From assembly GCF_003121985.1 (NCBI RefSeq), contig NZ_QEWP01000001.1, positions 372,001-436,000 on the forward strand: a stretch of DNA of 64,000 nt. Reading direction: 5' to 3'. Positions 1 through 8,308 of this stretch are shown one piece after another. The notes beneath the pieces were generated by a model. The model searched no databases. It was not told where the DNA came from and saw only the letters and a list, made by a program, of their open reading frames with translations. The stretch is from Marinilabilia rubra. GTDB taxonomy: Bacteria; Bacteroidota; Bacteroidia; Bacteroidales; Marinilabiliaceae. The position numbers and the translations under genes are program-made. Position 1 is the stretch's first letter. Each line of letters opens with the position of its first letter.

Positions 1-260
1 AACTTTACAAATATGCCTTTAGTGTGGAAGAAGTAAACCGCCGGGTTTTAAAGGGAGTGCCATTTAGAGATGCTTACAAACAGGTGGGACTGGAAATTGA
101 GAAAGGCAAGTTCTCGCCTAATACTTCGGGTGTTCAGCATACTCATGAGGGGAGTATCGGAAACCTTTGTAACGCTGAAATAAAAAAGAAAATGCAGGAT
201 GTTATTGGGCAATTTTCTTTTGACAGGGTGCGCGATGCGATAGGGAATATTATTACTTAA
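1..260 (+). CDS. argH: Argininosuccinate lyase, C-terminal fragment
   Basis: This is the last 86 codons of a gene entering from the left edge; the reading frame is open from base 3 and stops with TAA at 258-260. The segment VPFRDAYKQVG followed by HTHEGSIGNL matches the C-terminal helical domain of argininosuccinate lyase, which splits argininosuccinate into arginine and fumarate in the last step of arginine synthesis. The catalytic parts lie outside the window, so activity cannot be judged. Citrate synthase starts only 20 bases downstream, which suggests read-through. The internal GTG at 24 is not a real start, because the homology runs through it to the window edge. Confidence 0.8.
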   Translation, partial: LYKYAFSVEEVNRRVLKGVPFRDAYKQVGLEIEKGKFSPNTSGVQHTHEGSIGNLCNAEIKKKMQDVIGQFSFDRVRDAIGNIIT

Positions 261-280
261 CTAACCAAAAAACTGTGTAT

Positions 281-1624
281 ATGGTCTTTTTGAATGAAAT
301 AGCAAAATCTGCAGTTCAGTCATGTGAGATTGATAAGGACTTGTATGTAAAGTACAATGTGAAGCGGGGACTGCGAAATGCCGATTTTTCAGGAGTCCTG
401 GTTGGACTTACCAATATTGGTGATGTTGTTGGTTACAACAAAGATGATGAAGGAAATATAATTCCGGATCATGGTCAGTTATTTTACAGGGGTGTCGAAC
501 TGAAGGATCTTTGCCGTGGATTTCAGAGTGAGGGGCGGCATGGTTTTGAGGAAGCAGCTTATTTATTGCTATCAGGTAAATTACCCGATAAAACCCATCT
601 TGAGATATTTTCAAAGCAATTGGCTGAAGAACGTGAGCTTCCGGATTTTTTCTCAAAAAATATGATTTTGTCATTGCGGGGCAGATGTGTGATGAACATG
701 TTGGCAAGGTCTGTTTTGGGGCTCTATACTGCAGATGATGAAGCGGAAAATTATGCTCCGGAGAATTTGCTAAAGCAATCAATGAGTTTGATTGCCAAAT
801 TTCCGGTTATTGTTGCATATGCTTATTTTGGAATGCGCCACAGTTACCAGCGTAAGTCTCTTATTATTCGCCACCCCCAACCTGAGTTAAGTGCTGCTGA
901 GAACTTCCTTTATATGCTCAAAGGTAAAAATTATACCAGGCTGGAAGCTGACTTGCTGGATCTTTCCCTGGTACTGCATGCCGAGCATGGTGGCGGTAAC
1001 AATTCATCTTTTACAACACGTGTGGTAAGTTCGGCACAGACAGATACTTATTCGGCTATTGCTGCGGCTCTTGGGTCACTGAAGGGAGGTCTCCATGGTG
1101 GTGCCAACCTGAAAGTCATCAACATGATGAATAACATTAAGCAGAATGTTAAAAACTGGGAAGATGAAGATGAGGTGGCTGCTTACCTTGAAAAAATTCT
1201 GCATAAAAAGGCCAATGACGGGACCGGGAAAATTTACGGGATTGGTCATGCCATCTATACGTTATCCGATCCCCGTGCAGTCCTGCTGAAAGAAAAAGCA
1301 AAAGATCTTGCCAAAGAAAAAAATCGTCTGGACGAGTTTAATTTGTATGCCATGATTGAGCGGCTGGCTCCTGAGGTTTTCTATAAATTTAAAGGGACCA
1401 ATTCCAAAGTGGTTTGTGCCAATGTCGATTTTTATTCAGGATTTGTTTATCAGAGTCTGGAGATTCCTGAGGAACTTTACACCCCTATTTTTGCAGTAGC
1501 ACGTATTGCAGGATGGTGTGCACACCGCATTGAGGAAGTCACTTGTTCGAGTCGTCGGATTATCAGGCCTGCCTACAAAGCAGTGTATCCCAGACTTGAA
1601 TATACACCCATTGATAAACGTTAA
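281..1624 (+). CDS. gltA: Citrate synthase
   Basis: It condenses acetyl-CoA and oxaloacetate to citrate, entering the TCA cycle; cytosolic, 447 residues. The active-site pieces are visible: HAEHGGGNNS (first His region), GLHGGAN (oxaloacetate-binding His), the GIGHAIYTLSDPRA segment (second catalytic His) and the catalytic Asp in ANVDFYSG. A His-Arg pair near the C-terminus (WCAHRIEE) fits the family. The ATG at 281 is preferred over the in-frame GTG at 275. The gene follows argH by 20 bases with no promoter visible between them. Citrate here would feed 2-oxoglutarate to the glutamate synthase genes further right, which is inference. Confidence 0.92.
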   Translation: MVFLNEIAKSAVQSCEIDKDLYVKYNVKRGLRNADFSGVLVGLTNIGDVVGYNKDDEGNIIPDHGQLFYRGVELKDLCRGFQSEGRHGFEEAAYLLLSGKLPDKTHLEIFSKQLAEERELPDFFSKNMILSLRGRCVMNMLARSVLGLYTADDEAENYAPENLLKQSMSLIAKFPVIVAYAYFGMRHSYQRKSLIIRHPQPELSAAENFLYMLKGKNYTRLEADLLDLSLVLHAEHGGGNNSSFTTRVVSSAQTDTYSAIAAALGSLKGGLHGGANLKVINMMNNIKQNVKNWEDEDEVAAYLEKILHKKANDGTGKIYGIGHAIYTLSDPRAVLLKEKAKDLAKEKNRLDEFNLYAMIERLAPEVFYKFKGTNSKVVCANVDFYSGFVYQSLEIPEELYTPIFAVARIAGWCAHRIEEVTCSSRRIIRPAYKAVYPRLEYTPIDKR

Positions 1625-1688
1625 AACTGAATATTTATTCTGAATTTTGATGGGTCTGTAATAAATATTCAGATAATCTTATGTGAGG

Positions 1689-1720
1689 TGTGATTTTATG
1701 CAAAATAATTGCTAATTTTG
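1689..1720 (+). promoter_or_regulatory. Predicted carA promoter
   Basis: The -7 element TAATTTTG (1713-1720) matches the Bacteroidota consensus TAnnTTTG exactly. A weaker -33 element, TGTG, lies 20 bases upstream at 1689-1692. Transcription would begin near 1727, giving carA a leader of about 100 nt that contains the hairpin at 1744-1784. Confidence 0.5.
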
Positions 1721-1743
1721 CAACCTGACAGAACCCATACAAT

Positions 1744-1784
1744 ATGCATTTACCAAGGTGAATTGACCGGTAAATGCATTTTTT
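1744..1784 (+). terminator. Terminator-like hairpin in the carA leader
   Basis: Arms ATGCATTTACC (1744-1754) and GGTAAATGCAT (1769-1779) are a perfect 11-bp inverted repeat followed by six T. It lies after the predicted carA promoter and 43 bases before the carA start, so it could be an attenuator; the alternative is a distal terminator for citrate synthase. A five-codon open frame (ATG at 1744, TGA at 1759-1761; Met-His-Leu-Pro-Arg) covers the upstream arm, so a ribosome on it would block the hairpin. That role is speculative. Confidence 0.55.
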
Positions 1785-1826
1785 ACGGGAAAAAAGAGCG
1801 TTGGATTTTTAACGAAGATTGTTAGT

Positions 1827-2915
1827 ATGCCTGATTTTAAGCCAATTAAGCTGGTTCTGGAAGACGGGACTGTTTTTAAAGGAAAATCCTTTGGTTACCA
1901 TAAGTCGGTGGCCGGAGAAGTTGTTTTCAACACTGCCATGACGGGATATCCTGAAAGTTTGACCGATCCATCCTACGAAGGTCAGATTCTAGTATCCACT
2001 TACCCCCTTGTTGGTAATTACGGAGTGCCACATGACGATAAGGAGAATGGTATACCCAAGTTTTATGAGTCGGACCGGATTCATGTTTCCGGATTCGTGA
2101 TTTCTGATTACTCTTTTGATTACAGCCACTGGAATGCCAGAGGGAGCCTTGGTGATTGGTTGGAGCAAAACGAGGTGCCGGGTATTTTTGGTATTGACAC
2201 CAGAGCTTTGACAAAGATTCTGCGTGAAAAAGGAACCATGTTGGGAAAAATTGAGGTTGATGAAGATGACATTGATTTTTACGATCCTAATAAAGAAAAT
2301 CTTGTTGCAAAAGTCAGTACCAATGAAAAAATCACCTACGGCAACGGGAAGCATAAAATTGGACTGGTAGACACAGGTGGTAAGTACAATATTGTTCGTT
2401 GTTTGCTTAAGCGCGATACCACGGTTACAATGGTGCCCTGGGATTATGATTTTAACAATGACGATTTTGATGGAATTATGCTGGCTAACGGACCCGGTGA
2501 TCCTCAAATGTGTCAGGCAACCATAAAGAATATTAGTAAGGCATTAAATGGTAATAAACCTATTTTTGGTATCTGCCTTGGAAATCAGTTACTGGGAACT
2601 GCTGCCGGAGGATCCACACATAAACTCAAATACGGACACCGTGCGCACAACCACCCGGTAATAAAAGTTGGAACCGGAACTTGTTATATCACTAGTCAGA
2701 ATCATGGTTATGTGTTGGATACGGATTCATTGAGCGACGAGTGGGAACCACTTTTTGTGAATATCAATGATGATACCAACGAAGGAATCCGCCATAAAAC
2801 CAAACCTTTCTTTTCCACTCAGTTTCATCCTGAAGCTTCCAGTGGGCCTACCGATACGGAGTTTCTTTTTGATGAGTTTGTAGATTTGATTAAGGCATCA
2901 AAAGGAGAGAAATAA
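1827..2915 (+). CDS. carA: Carbamoyl-phosphate synthase, small (glutaminase) subunit
   Basis: It hydrolyses glutamine and passes ammonia to the large subunit CarB for carbamoyl phosphate, the precursor of arginine and pyrimidines. The 362 residues show the CPSase small-chain N-terminal domain (DGTVFKGKSFG, then FNTAMTGYPESLTDPSYEGQ) and a class I glutamine amidotransferase domain. The nucleophile Cys is in GICLGNQLLG, and the partner His and Glu are in STQFHPEASSGP. The usual GICLGHQ reads GICLGNQ, a tolerated change. carB is not adjacent: a strong terminator follows 20 bases after the stop, so the subunits are encoded apart. Confidence 0.95.
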   Translation: MPDFKPIKLVLEDGTVFKGKSFGYHKSVAGEVVFNTAMTGYPESLTDPSYEGQILVSTYPLVGNYGVPHDDKENGIPKFYESDRIHVSGFVISDYSFDYSHWNARGSLGDWLEQNEVPGIFGIDTRALTKILREKGTMLGKIEVDEDDIDFYDPNKENLVAKVSTNEKITYGNGKHKIGLVDTGGKYNIVRCLLKRDTTVTMVPWDYDFNNDDFDGIMLANGPGDPQMCQATIKNISKALNGNKPIFGICLGNQLLGTAAGGSTHKLKYGHRAHNHPVIKVGTGTCYITSQNHGYVLDTDSLSDEWEPLFVNINDDTNEGIRHKTKPFFSTQFHPEASSGPTDTEFLFDEFVDLIKASKGEK

Positions 2916-2935
2916 TATTCTACAGAACCAAATAT

Positions 2936-2969
2936 AAAGCCCCGGGAATAGATCTTCCCGGGGCTTTTT
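2936..2969 (+). terminator. Rho-independent terminator after carA
   Basis: GCCCCGGGAA (2939-2948) pairs with TTCCCGGGGC (2955-2964) around a six-base loop, followed by five T. Confidence 0.9.
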
Positions 2970-3005
2970 CATTGTTTCCCCCGGTTTCTGAAGCGATTTT
3001 GAGTT

Positions 3006-3041
3006 AAAAAAAACCAGAGGTTTTTAGTTTCCTCTGGTTTT
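3006..3041 (-). terminator. Terminator of the cytochrome bd operon
   Basis: AAAACCAGAGG and CCTCTGGTTTT form an 11-bp stem (about 3010-3020 with 3031-3041). Read on the minus strand the stem is followed by a run of eight T, placing it about 100 bases after the CydX-like stop. Confidence 0.8.
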
Positions 3042-3139
3042 GGGGTAATATATCATTTTTCCAGATGATTTATGGATGGCTTTAATTGAAAACCATCATA
3101 TATCATAAGAATTGTAATTGCCTCCTGCGTTATTCTTGT

Positions 3140-3280
3140 TTAGGAGGCTGTTTCTTCCGATTCGGTTTTTTCTTTCCATTTTTTGTCAAAAACCTTGATA
3201 GCATAAACCGAAGCCAGGTAACCAATAGCAACAGTTGCCAGCCATGAAAGATAGCCTAATATTGCGCCAAAATAACTCAT
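3140..3280 (-). CDS. CydX-like small subunit of cytochrome bd (candidate)
   Basis: This 46-residue protein starts MSYFGAILGYLSW, has one hydrophobic helix (residues 4-27) and ends in a charged tail. It begins 26 bases after the cydB stop and the operon terminator follows it. Position, size and topology match CydX, the single-helix peptide that stabilises cytochrome bd in Proteobacteria; the early aromatic residues and Gly9 also fit, but sequence similarity is slight. The start is set at ATG 3278-3280; a longer frame back to 3385 would overlap cydB and is rejected. The function is inferred from context. Confidence 0.6.
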   Translation of the reverse strand: MSYFGAILGYLSWLATVAIGYLASVYAIKVFDKKWKEKTESEETAS

Positions 3281-3306
3281 GATATTTATCGTCTTTAAGT
3301 CGTTTT

Positions 3307-4440
3307 TTAATAAAAGTGGGCTTCCCCCGATTTTAGTTCGTCTTTTGTTATTTTCTTTTTGTTTATAGCCCGCCATGTAAACCAAATATAAGCTATAACA
3401 AAGGGTACAAAAAGTGAAACATAACTCATTACAGTCAGTGTAAAATGGCTGGATGAAGCTTTCATTATCGTCAATGAACTTTGGATGTCATAGGTTGAAG
3501 GATAAAATGCAGTGTTGTTAAAGCCTGCAAGCAGAAAAAGGGAAAATACAGCCAGGAATGTTCCAGAACCTGTAAACCATATACCGCCGTTGCTATTCTT
3601 GAAAAGGCTTATTGCAATGCCGTACAAGACCAGCAGCACTGCTGAAAGAAATATAACCAAAACCAAAGGCATCTCAATCAGGTTGTTGAAGTATTTGTTA
3701 GCCTCCATAAATACTTTTCCGGTTTCAGAATTAACTGCAAATCCATCTCTCAGCATTAGCCAAATCACGAAAGTCAGGAAAAATACCAGGAATGGGATGG
3801 CGTTGTACCATAGTTGTTTTCTGATTCGTTGACTGATATTTTCGTCTTCAATGGTATTTTGAAAATATAACAGCCCCAGCGTTCTTGCCAAAAAGAAGAC
3901 GGCTATTCCCAAGCTCAGATTGTGAAGGCTGAATAAGAGTTCAATACCCCTCAGTGGCGACTGCCAGCGTGTCTCATTCATATCTGTAAGAGAAAACTGT
4001 GACCCTGTGAAAAAGCTGGCTATAACCACCCCTATTAATATTGTTCCAATAAAACCGTTGAAGAACAAAAATGATTCATAGGTGCGCGCCCCAAAAACAT
4101 TGCCGGGTCGGGATCTAAACTCATAGGAAACCGCTTGCAGGATGAATGCAAAAAGCAGTATCATCCATCCCCAGTAGGCACCTCCGAAACTAGTACTGTA
4201 AAAGAGTGGGAAAGAGGCAAAAAAAGCTCCGCCAAAAGTGACCAGTGTGGTAAACGTAAATTCCCACTTTCGGCCCAGGGCATTGATTAGCATGGTGCGT
4301 TCATCTTTGTCTTTTCCTATCTGGTAAATCAGTGTTTGTCCGCCCTGAACAAACATCAGGAAAGCCAGCGTTGCGCCTAATATGGATATGATTATCCACC
4401 AGTATTGTTGAAGTGCCAGGTGTGATAGAGATTCAAACAT
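3307..4440 (-). CDS. cydB: Cytochrome bd quinol oxidase subunit II
   Basis: The 377-residue integral membrane protein pairs with CydA in the high-affinity terminal oxidase that reduces oxygen with quinol electrons at low oxygen. Hydrophobic segments along the whole length, the early WWIIISILGATLAFLMF helix and the conserved GWMILLFAFILQAVSYEFR region match the CydB family. Its start overlaps the end of cydA by eight bases, so the two are translationally coupled. It carries no haem itself. The operon order DUF4492-cydA-cydB-cydX suggests a complete microaerobic respiratory module. Confidence 0.93.
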   Translation of the reverse strand: MFESLSHLALQQYWWIIISILGATLAFLMFVQGGQTLIYQIGKDKDERTMLINALGRKWEFTFTTLVTFGGAFFASFPLFYSTSFGGAYWGWMILLFAFILQAVSYEFRSRPGNVFGARTYESFLFFNGFIGTILIGVVIASFFTGSQFSLTDMNETRWQSPLRGIELLFSLHNLSLGIAVFFLARTLGLLYFQNTIEDENISQRIRKQLWYNAIPFLVFFLTFVIWLMLRDGFAVNSETGKVFMEANKYFNNLIEMPLVLVIFLSAVLLVLYGIAISLFKNSNGGIWFTGSGTFLAVFSLFLLAGFNNTAFYPSTYDIQSSLTIMKASSSHFTLTVMSYVSLFVPFVIAYIWFTWRAINKKKITKDELKSGEAHFY

Positions 4441-6046
4441 TATTTGGGTCCTCCTTTTTTTGCGGTCCTACTTTAATTTGCTTTAACATGATTTTGATCT
4501 CGGCGATGAAAAGTCCGACAAAGGTGACGGCGAAAAGAATGAATGTTGTTAAAACCGAGCCGACATCGATGTGTGTGACTGCTTTCATGGTGGGCATTAA
4601 ATCCTGAATGACCCAGGGCTGACGACCTACTTCGGCTACAATCCATCCGGCTTGGGAAGCAATGTAGGCCAAGGGGATAGTCCATACGCCTGCCCATAAA
4701 ATCCATTTTTTATTATGAAGCTGGTCTTTCATTACTAAATAGAGAAAAACAACAAAAAGCAATAAAAAAAGGCCGCCTAACATTACCATAATGTGGAATG
4801 CATAGAATGTTAATGAAATTGGAGGAACCATTTTAAAGGCATTCTTTTCCAGTTTCTCGGGATCAGGATCATAAAAGTTCCCATATCCAAAGTATTGAAC
4901 ATTGTTATCGATAAAATCTTTATCTCGGAACTTTGCTTTCAAAGCTTCAGCTTCCGGTCCGTTAGGATCAGATTTCTGTGCTTCTTTAAGGGCAATAAGT
5001 GCTTTCTGTGCTTTATGGCCTCTCCTTATTTTTTCTGCATAAGAGAGAATTCCATGTTCCTTGTTACCCATAATCAGATCCTTCATTCCTGCAACAAAAC
5101 TATCTGTGTTTCCATATGCAAGCCAGGAAAGCATCGAAGGAATTTCTATTTTAAAAAGGAAATCAGACTCTGTTTCAGGTGTAAGGTTCTCATTGTTGTA
5201 TTCTGATCCCAGAACACCAACAGCAACCAGTGGAGCGTTGGTTTGACCTTCGTAGAGGGCCTCCATTGCAGCAAATTTCATGGGTTGTGTTTTGACAATT
5301 TCTTTGGCTGAACTGTCGCCGGTTCCTATTAACACTACAGAACTGATTAACCCAAAAACGGAGGCTATAACAATGCTTCTTTTGGAAAGTAATAACTCAC
5401 GCTTCTTGATGAGATACCAACTGCTGATACCAATAACAAAAATTGCAGCAAGTACGAAACCGGAGGTGATGGTGTGAACAAATTTGTTAACGGCCGTTTC
5501 AGAAAGAAATACATCCCAGAAACTGATCATCTCATTCCTCGCCGTTTCGGGATTGAAAAATGTTCCAACAGGATTTTGCATCCAGGCATTGGCCACCAGA
5601 ATCCATACTGCACTTAAACTGGCGCCAATGGCTGTAAGCCAGGTGGCTGTGAGGTGGAAGCGCTTGCTTACTTTGTCCCAGCCAAAAAACATGACTGCGA
5701 TGAATGTACTTTCCAGAAAGAAGGCCATAATTCCCTCGATGGCCAGAGGAGCACCAAATATATCCCCGACAAACCAGGAATAATTACTCCAGTTGGTGCC
5801 AAACTCGAATTCCAGGATTATTCCTGTTGCCACTCCAATGGCAAAGTTTATCCCAAAAAGTTTCATCCAGAACTTAGTGATCCTTTTCCACTCGGGATCG
5901 CCTGTTTTGAAATACATGGTTTCCATGTAAGCAATAATGTAGGCCAGACCAAGTGTGAGAGGAACAAAGAGCCAGTGGAACATGGCTGTTAATGCAAACT
6001 GTCCTCTGGACCAGTCGACCAGTGCGAAATCAATGTTTTCCAGCAT
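4433..6046 (-). CDS. cydA: Cytochrome bd quinol oxidase subunit I
   Basis: It is the haem-bearing subunit of the bd oxidase: it oxidises quinol and reduces O2 to water in the cytoplasmic membrane. The 537 residues show the N-terminal SRGQFALTAMFHWLFVPL segment with the high-spin haem ligand His24, a FVHTITSGFVLAA helix with the b558 ligand His, and the GRQPW signature near residue 475. A long hydrophilic Q-loop region spans about residues 250-390. Coupling with cydB and the small flanking genes supports the call. No cydDC exporter is visible nearby. Confidence 0.95.
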   Translation of the reverse strand: MLENIDFALVDWSRGQFALTAMFHWLFVPLTLGLAYIIAYMETMYFKTGDPEWKRITKFWMKLFGINFAIGVATGIILEFEFGTNWSNYSWFVGDIFGAPLAIEGIMAFFLESTFIAVMFFGWDKVSKRFHLTATWLTAIGASLSAVWILVANAWMQNPVGTFFNPETARNEMISFWDVFLSETAVNKFVHTITSGFVLAAIFVIGISSWYLIKKRELLLSKRSIVIASVFGLISSVVLIGTGDSSAKEIVKTQPMKFAAMEALYEGQTNAPLVAVGVLGSEYNNENLTPETESDFLFKIEIPSMLSWLAYGNTDSFVAGMKDLIMGNKEHGILSYAEKIRRGHKAQKALIALKEAQKSDPNGPEAEALKAKFRDKDFIDNNVQYFGYGNFYDPDPEKLEKNAFKMVPPISLTFYAFHIMVMLGGLFLLLFVVFLYLVMKDQLHNKKWILWAGVWTIPLAYIASQAGWIVAEVGRQPWVIQDLMPTMKAVTHIDVGSVLTTFILFAVTFVGLFIAEIKIMLKQIKVGPQKKEDPNNV

Positions 6047-6096
6047 TTTTTTCTATTTTGTAGATTGGTTCGGTGTTTTGACTATTTTATGAATAA

Positions 6097-6315
6097 TTAA
6101 TTACCTGGTGTTGTAATGCTTTCAATTACATGCCTGGCTCTTTCTTCATCTGAGTTGAAATTGTTTTGCAATTGATCGGGGAAGAAAAAAAGGCGTAAAA
6201 CTACAAACATGATAAAAAGCTTGATAAGAATTATTGCCCACATTGTGCGCCCCCATGGCGGGAGATTGCGGAATCCTGTAATGTAAAAATCTACTATTTT
6301 CCTTAGTTTTTCCAT
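6097..6315 (-). CDS. DUF4492 small membrane protein, first gene of the cytochrome bd operon
   Basis: The 72-residue protein has an amphipathic N-terminus (KIVDFYITGFRNLP), one membrane helix (about residues 26-45) and a short acidic tail. I recognise it as the DUF4492 type often encoded just before cydA in Bacteroidota. Its function is unknown; the fixed position suggests help in assembly or stability of the oxidase. It lies 50 bases upstream of cydA on the same strand and is probably the first gene of the transcript, since a promoter-like sequence sits about 50 bases further upstream. Confidence 0.75.
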   Translation of the reverse strand: MEKLRKIVDFYITGFRNLPPWGRTMWAIILIKLFIMFVVLRLFFFPDQLQNNFNSDEERARHVIESITTPGN

Positions 6316-6363
6316 ATCTCAAGCATGAATATAGCAATTTTTCATTAATGATAATAAACTGAA

Positions 6364-6394
6364 CAAGTATAATGGGGTTGCTAAAATAATAAAA
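6364..6394 (-). promoter_or_regulatory. Predicted promoter of the cytochrome bd operon
   Basis: On the minus strand TTTT (6391-6394), 19 bases, then TATACTTG (6364-6371) resembles TTTG-N19-TAnnTTTG with one mismatch in each box. It would start transcription about 40 bases before the DUF4492 gene. Confidence 0.4.
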
Positions 6395-6465
6395 TAAAAA
6401 GGAACTCAAATGCCTGAATGTGGAAAATACTGGCTTTCGGTAGGGGAGAAGAATTTAGTGATTGC

Positions 6466-7224
6466 TTAGAAATTGAGAGTTTCTTTTAGCTTTCTATATC
6501 CTGTTCTGCTGATTTTCAGACGTTGTCCTTCAGTCATTATGGCCACGTAGGTGTCCTTGTCATAAGGTTCAAGTCGTTCCACGAAGTTGACATTAACAAT
6601 ATACGACCGATGGATTCTGACAAAATTTCCCGGGTCGAGATGATTCTCATAATACCTCATTGTTTGGGATTTTAAGTGTCTGGATTTTTCTCCATAAATC
6701 ATTACATAGTCTTCACTTGCTTCAATGAACCTGACTTTCCCGGTGGGAATAACATGCATCTTATTGCCTGTTTTTACAACAATTCGGTCAATGAAATCAT
6801 TTGATGCATCCAGGCGGTTTTGAATGACTTCTTTGGTGTTTGTCTTGCTTCCGGAATGTAATTGATCCAGCACTTTTTCGATAGCCTTGTCGAAGCGTTC
6901 CTGTGAATAAGGTTTTAATAAGTAATCAACAGCACTCATCTCAAATGCTTTGAGTGCGTATTGATCATAGGCGGTTGAAAAAATCACGACCGGAACTTCA
7001 TCAAGTACTTCAAGCAATTCCAATCCGGACACTTTCGGCATTTGAACATCTAAAAATAAAAGATCGGGGGTTTTTTCCTGAATAGCCTTGAGAGCTTCGA
7101 AACCATTAGAGCATTCTCCCACGACCTTTAAGGTGGAGTGCCTTTCCAGGAAAGAACGAATAACTTCTCTTGCCGGAGGTTCGTCGTCAACAATTAATAC
7201 TGTAAATACTTTGTTTTGGGACAT
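6466..7224 (-). CDS. LytTR-family response regulator
   Basis: This is a 252-residue DNA-binding response regulator. The receiver domain (about 8-125) has the acidic pair in VDDEPPAR, the phosphorylated Asp in LLFLDVQMPK, a Thr/Ser in IFSTAYD and the Lys in YLLKPYS. The C-terminal LytTR domain (about 150-250) includes the segment FIEASEDYVMIYGE and the typical VRIHRSYIVNV. It lies 2 bases after the sensor kinase stop, so both are co-translated. Targets are unknown; the membrane protein upstream in the same operon suggests envelope sensing. Confidence 0.93.
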   Translation of the reverse strand: MSQNKVFTVLIVDDEPPAREVIRSFLERHSTLKVVGECSNGFEALKAIQEKTPDLLFLDVQMPKVSGLELLEVLDEVPVVIFSTAYDQYALKAFEMSAVDYLLKPYSQERFDKAIEKVLDQLHSGSKTNTKEVIQNRLDASNDFIDRIVVKTGNKMHVIPTGKVRFIEASEDYVMIYGEKSRHLKSQTMRYYENHLDPGNFVRIHRSYIVNVNFVERLEPYDKDTYVAIMTEGQRLKISRTGYRKLKETLNF

Positions 7225-7226
7225 GG

Positions 7227-8297
7227 TTAATGAGTCTTTGGTAATATGAATGAAACTTCGAAGTAATCTTCTTCTTTAGATATGGATATTAAATCTTTTC
7301 GGTTGTAAAAAAGATATAACTTATTCCGAATATTTTCAAGTCCTACACCTTCGCCTTTTTGCCGGGTGCTGTCCGGGTCGAAGTTGTTTACTATTGACAA
7401 GCGCAGTCCATTTTGATAAATCCGGCAGGTAGTTTGTATGGTGACAGGTTCAATGCTTTCGTACAGGCCGTGTTTTATCGCATTCTCGTAAACAGGCTGC
7501 AGTAGCATTGCCGGTACGGGCATGTTCAGGCATTCTTCAGGAATGTCAAATTTTGATATTAGCCGTTCTCCAAAACGTACCTTTTCTATATCCAGGTAGC
7601 GTTTCATGTTTGTTATTTCATCATTAAGGGGCAAAAATGATTGGTGATTTCTCCTTAAGGAGTAGCGAAGGAAATCTGAAAGTTGGGTGAGCATTTGCCT
7701 TGCTGCTTCAGGTTTAGAGATGGTAAGTGAACTTATTGAATTCAAGCTGTTGAATAGAAAGTGTGGATTAAGTTGAGCCTTCAAGGCTTTAAGTTCAGCT
7801 TCCTTAACCATCTTTTTGAGTTGTTCTTCTCTCCGGGATTTTTCTTCAAGGTTTTGGTAAAAACTAATGAAATGGTACATGAAAATCAAAAGAAGCAGAA
7901 GGAGGCTTCCCAGAGCTGCTCTTACCGGAAGGCTTGATCTTGCAAAATCCATGTATTGAGGGTTGTTTTCAAATACCAGTTTTGCCAGAAAGAATGAAGA
8001 CCCAAGCCAAATAATAAGTGTAAATAAACCAGTGATTGTATGGTGCAGTAAATGAATAATAAAAACTTTGTTGAGGCTTGACTGTCTTGTATTGTATTCT
8101 GAGTATGTTAAAGGGAAATAAAGAGCCAACCCAATAATCATTAATATGAAATTGTAAATAAAGGCATCAATAATGGCCTCATTGAAAGGTAGTAAGTTTT
8201 GGTGAGTCAGAAAAATGGTATGCACTAAAAATAAAGTGCACCATCCTGCCAGGAATGCATATAATAATTTTTTCTGAACCAGTATTGGATGGAGCAT
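7227..8297 (-). CDS. LytS/YehU-type sensor histidine kinase
   Basis: This 356-residue membrane kinase should phosphorylate the adjacent LytTR regulator. Four hydrophobic segments occupy the first 150 residues with no large external sensor domain. A coiled linker follows, then the His_kinase (PF06580) domain with the phosphorylated His in LNPHFLFNSLNSIS. An ATPase domain follows with the N-box in VYENAIKHGLYE and a glycine motif KGEGVGLENIRNKL. The signal is unknown: perhaps the membrane state, or the LiaF-like protein encoded 11 bases upstream. Confidence 0.92.
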   Translation of the reverse strand: MLHPILVQKKLLYAFLAGWCTLFLVHTIFLTHQNLLPFNEAIIDAFIYNFILMIIGLALYFPLTYSEYNTRQSSLNKVFIIHLLHHTITGLFTLIIWLGSSFFLAKLVFENNPQYMDFARSSLPVRAALGSLLLLLLIFMYHFISFYQNLEEKSRREEQLKKMVKEAELKALKAQLNPHFLFNSLNSISSLTISKPEAARQMLTQLSDFLRYSLRRNHQSFLPLNDEITNMKRYLDIEKVRFGERLISKFDIPEECLNMPVPAMLLQPVYENAIKHGLYESIEPVTIQTTCRIYQNGLRLSIVNNFDPDSTRQKGEGVGLENIRNKLYLFYNRKDLISISKEEDYFEVSFILPKTH

Positions 8298-8308
8298 GTT
8301 GGTTTGAC

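Noticed and set aside
1989-2507. 172-codon minus-strand frame within carA
   Set aside because: It is a shadow of carA, whose plus-strand motifs are fully conserved.
3140-3385. 81-codon version of the CydX-like gene
   Set aside because: The longer start overlaps the end of cydB and adds a polar stretch before the membrane helix; ATG 3278-3280 gives a normal small membrane peptide.
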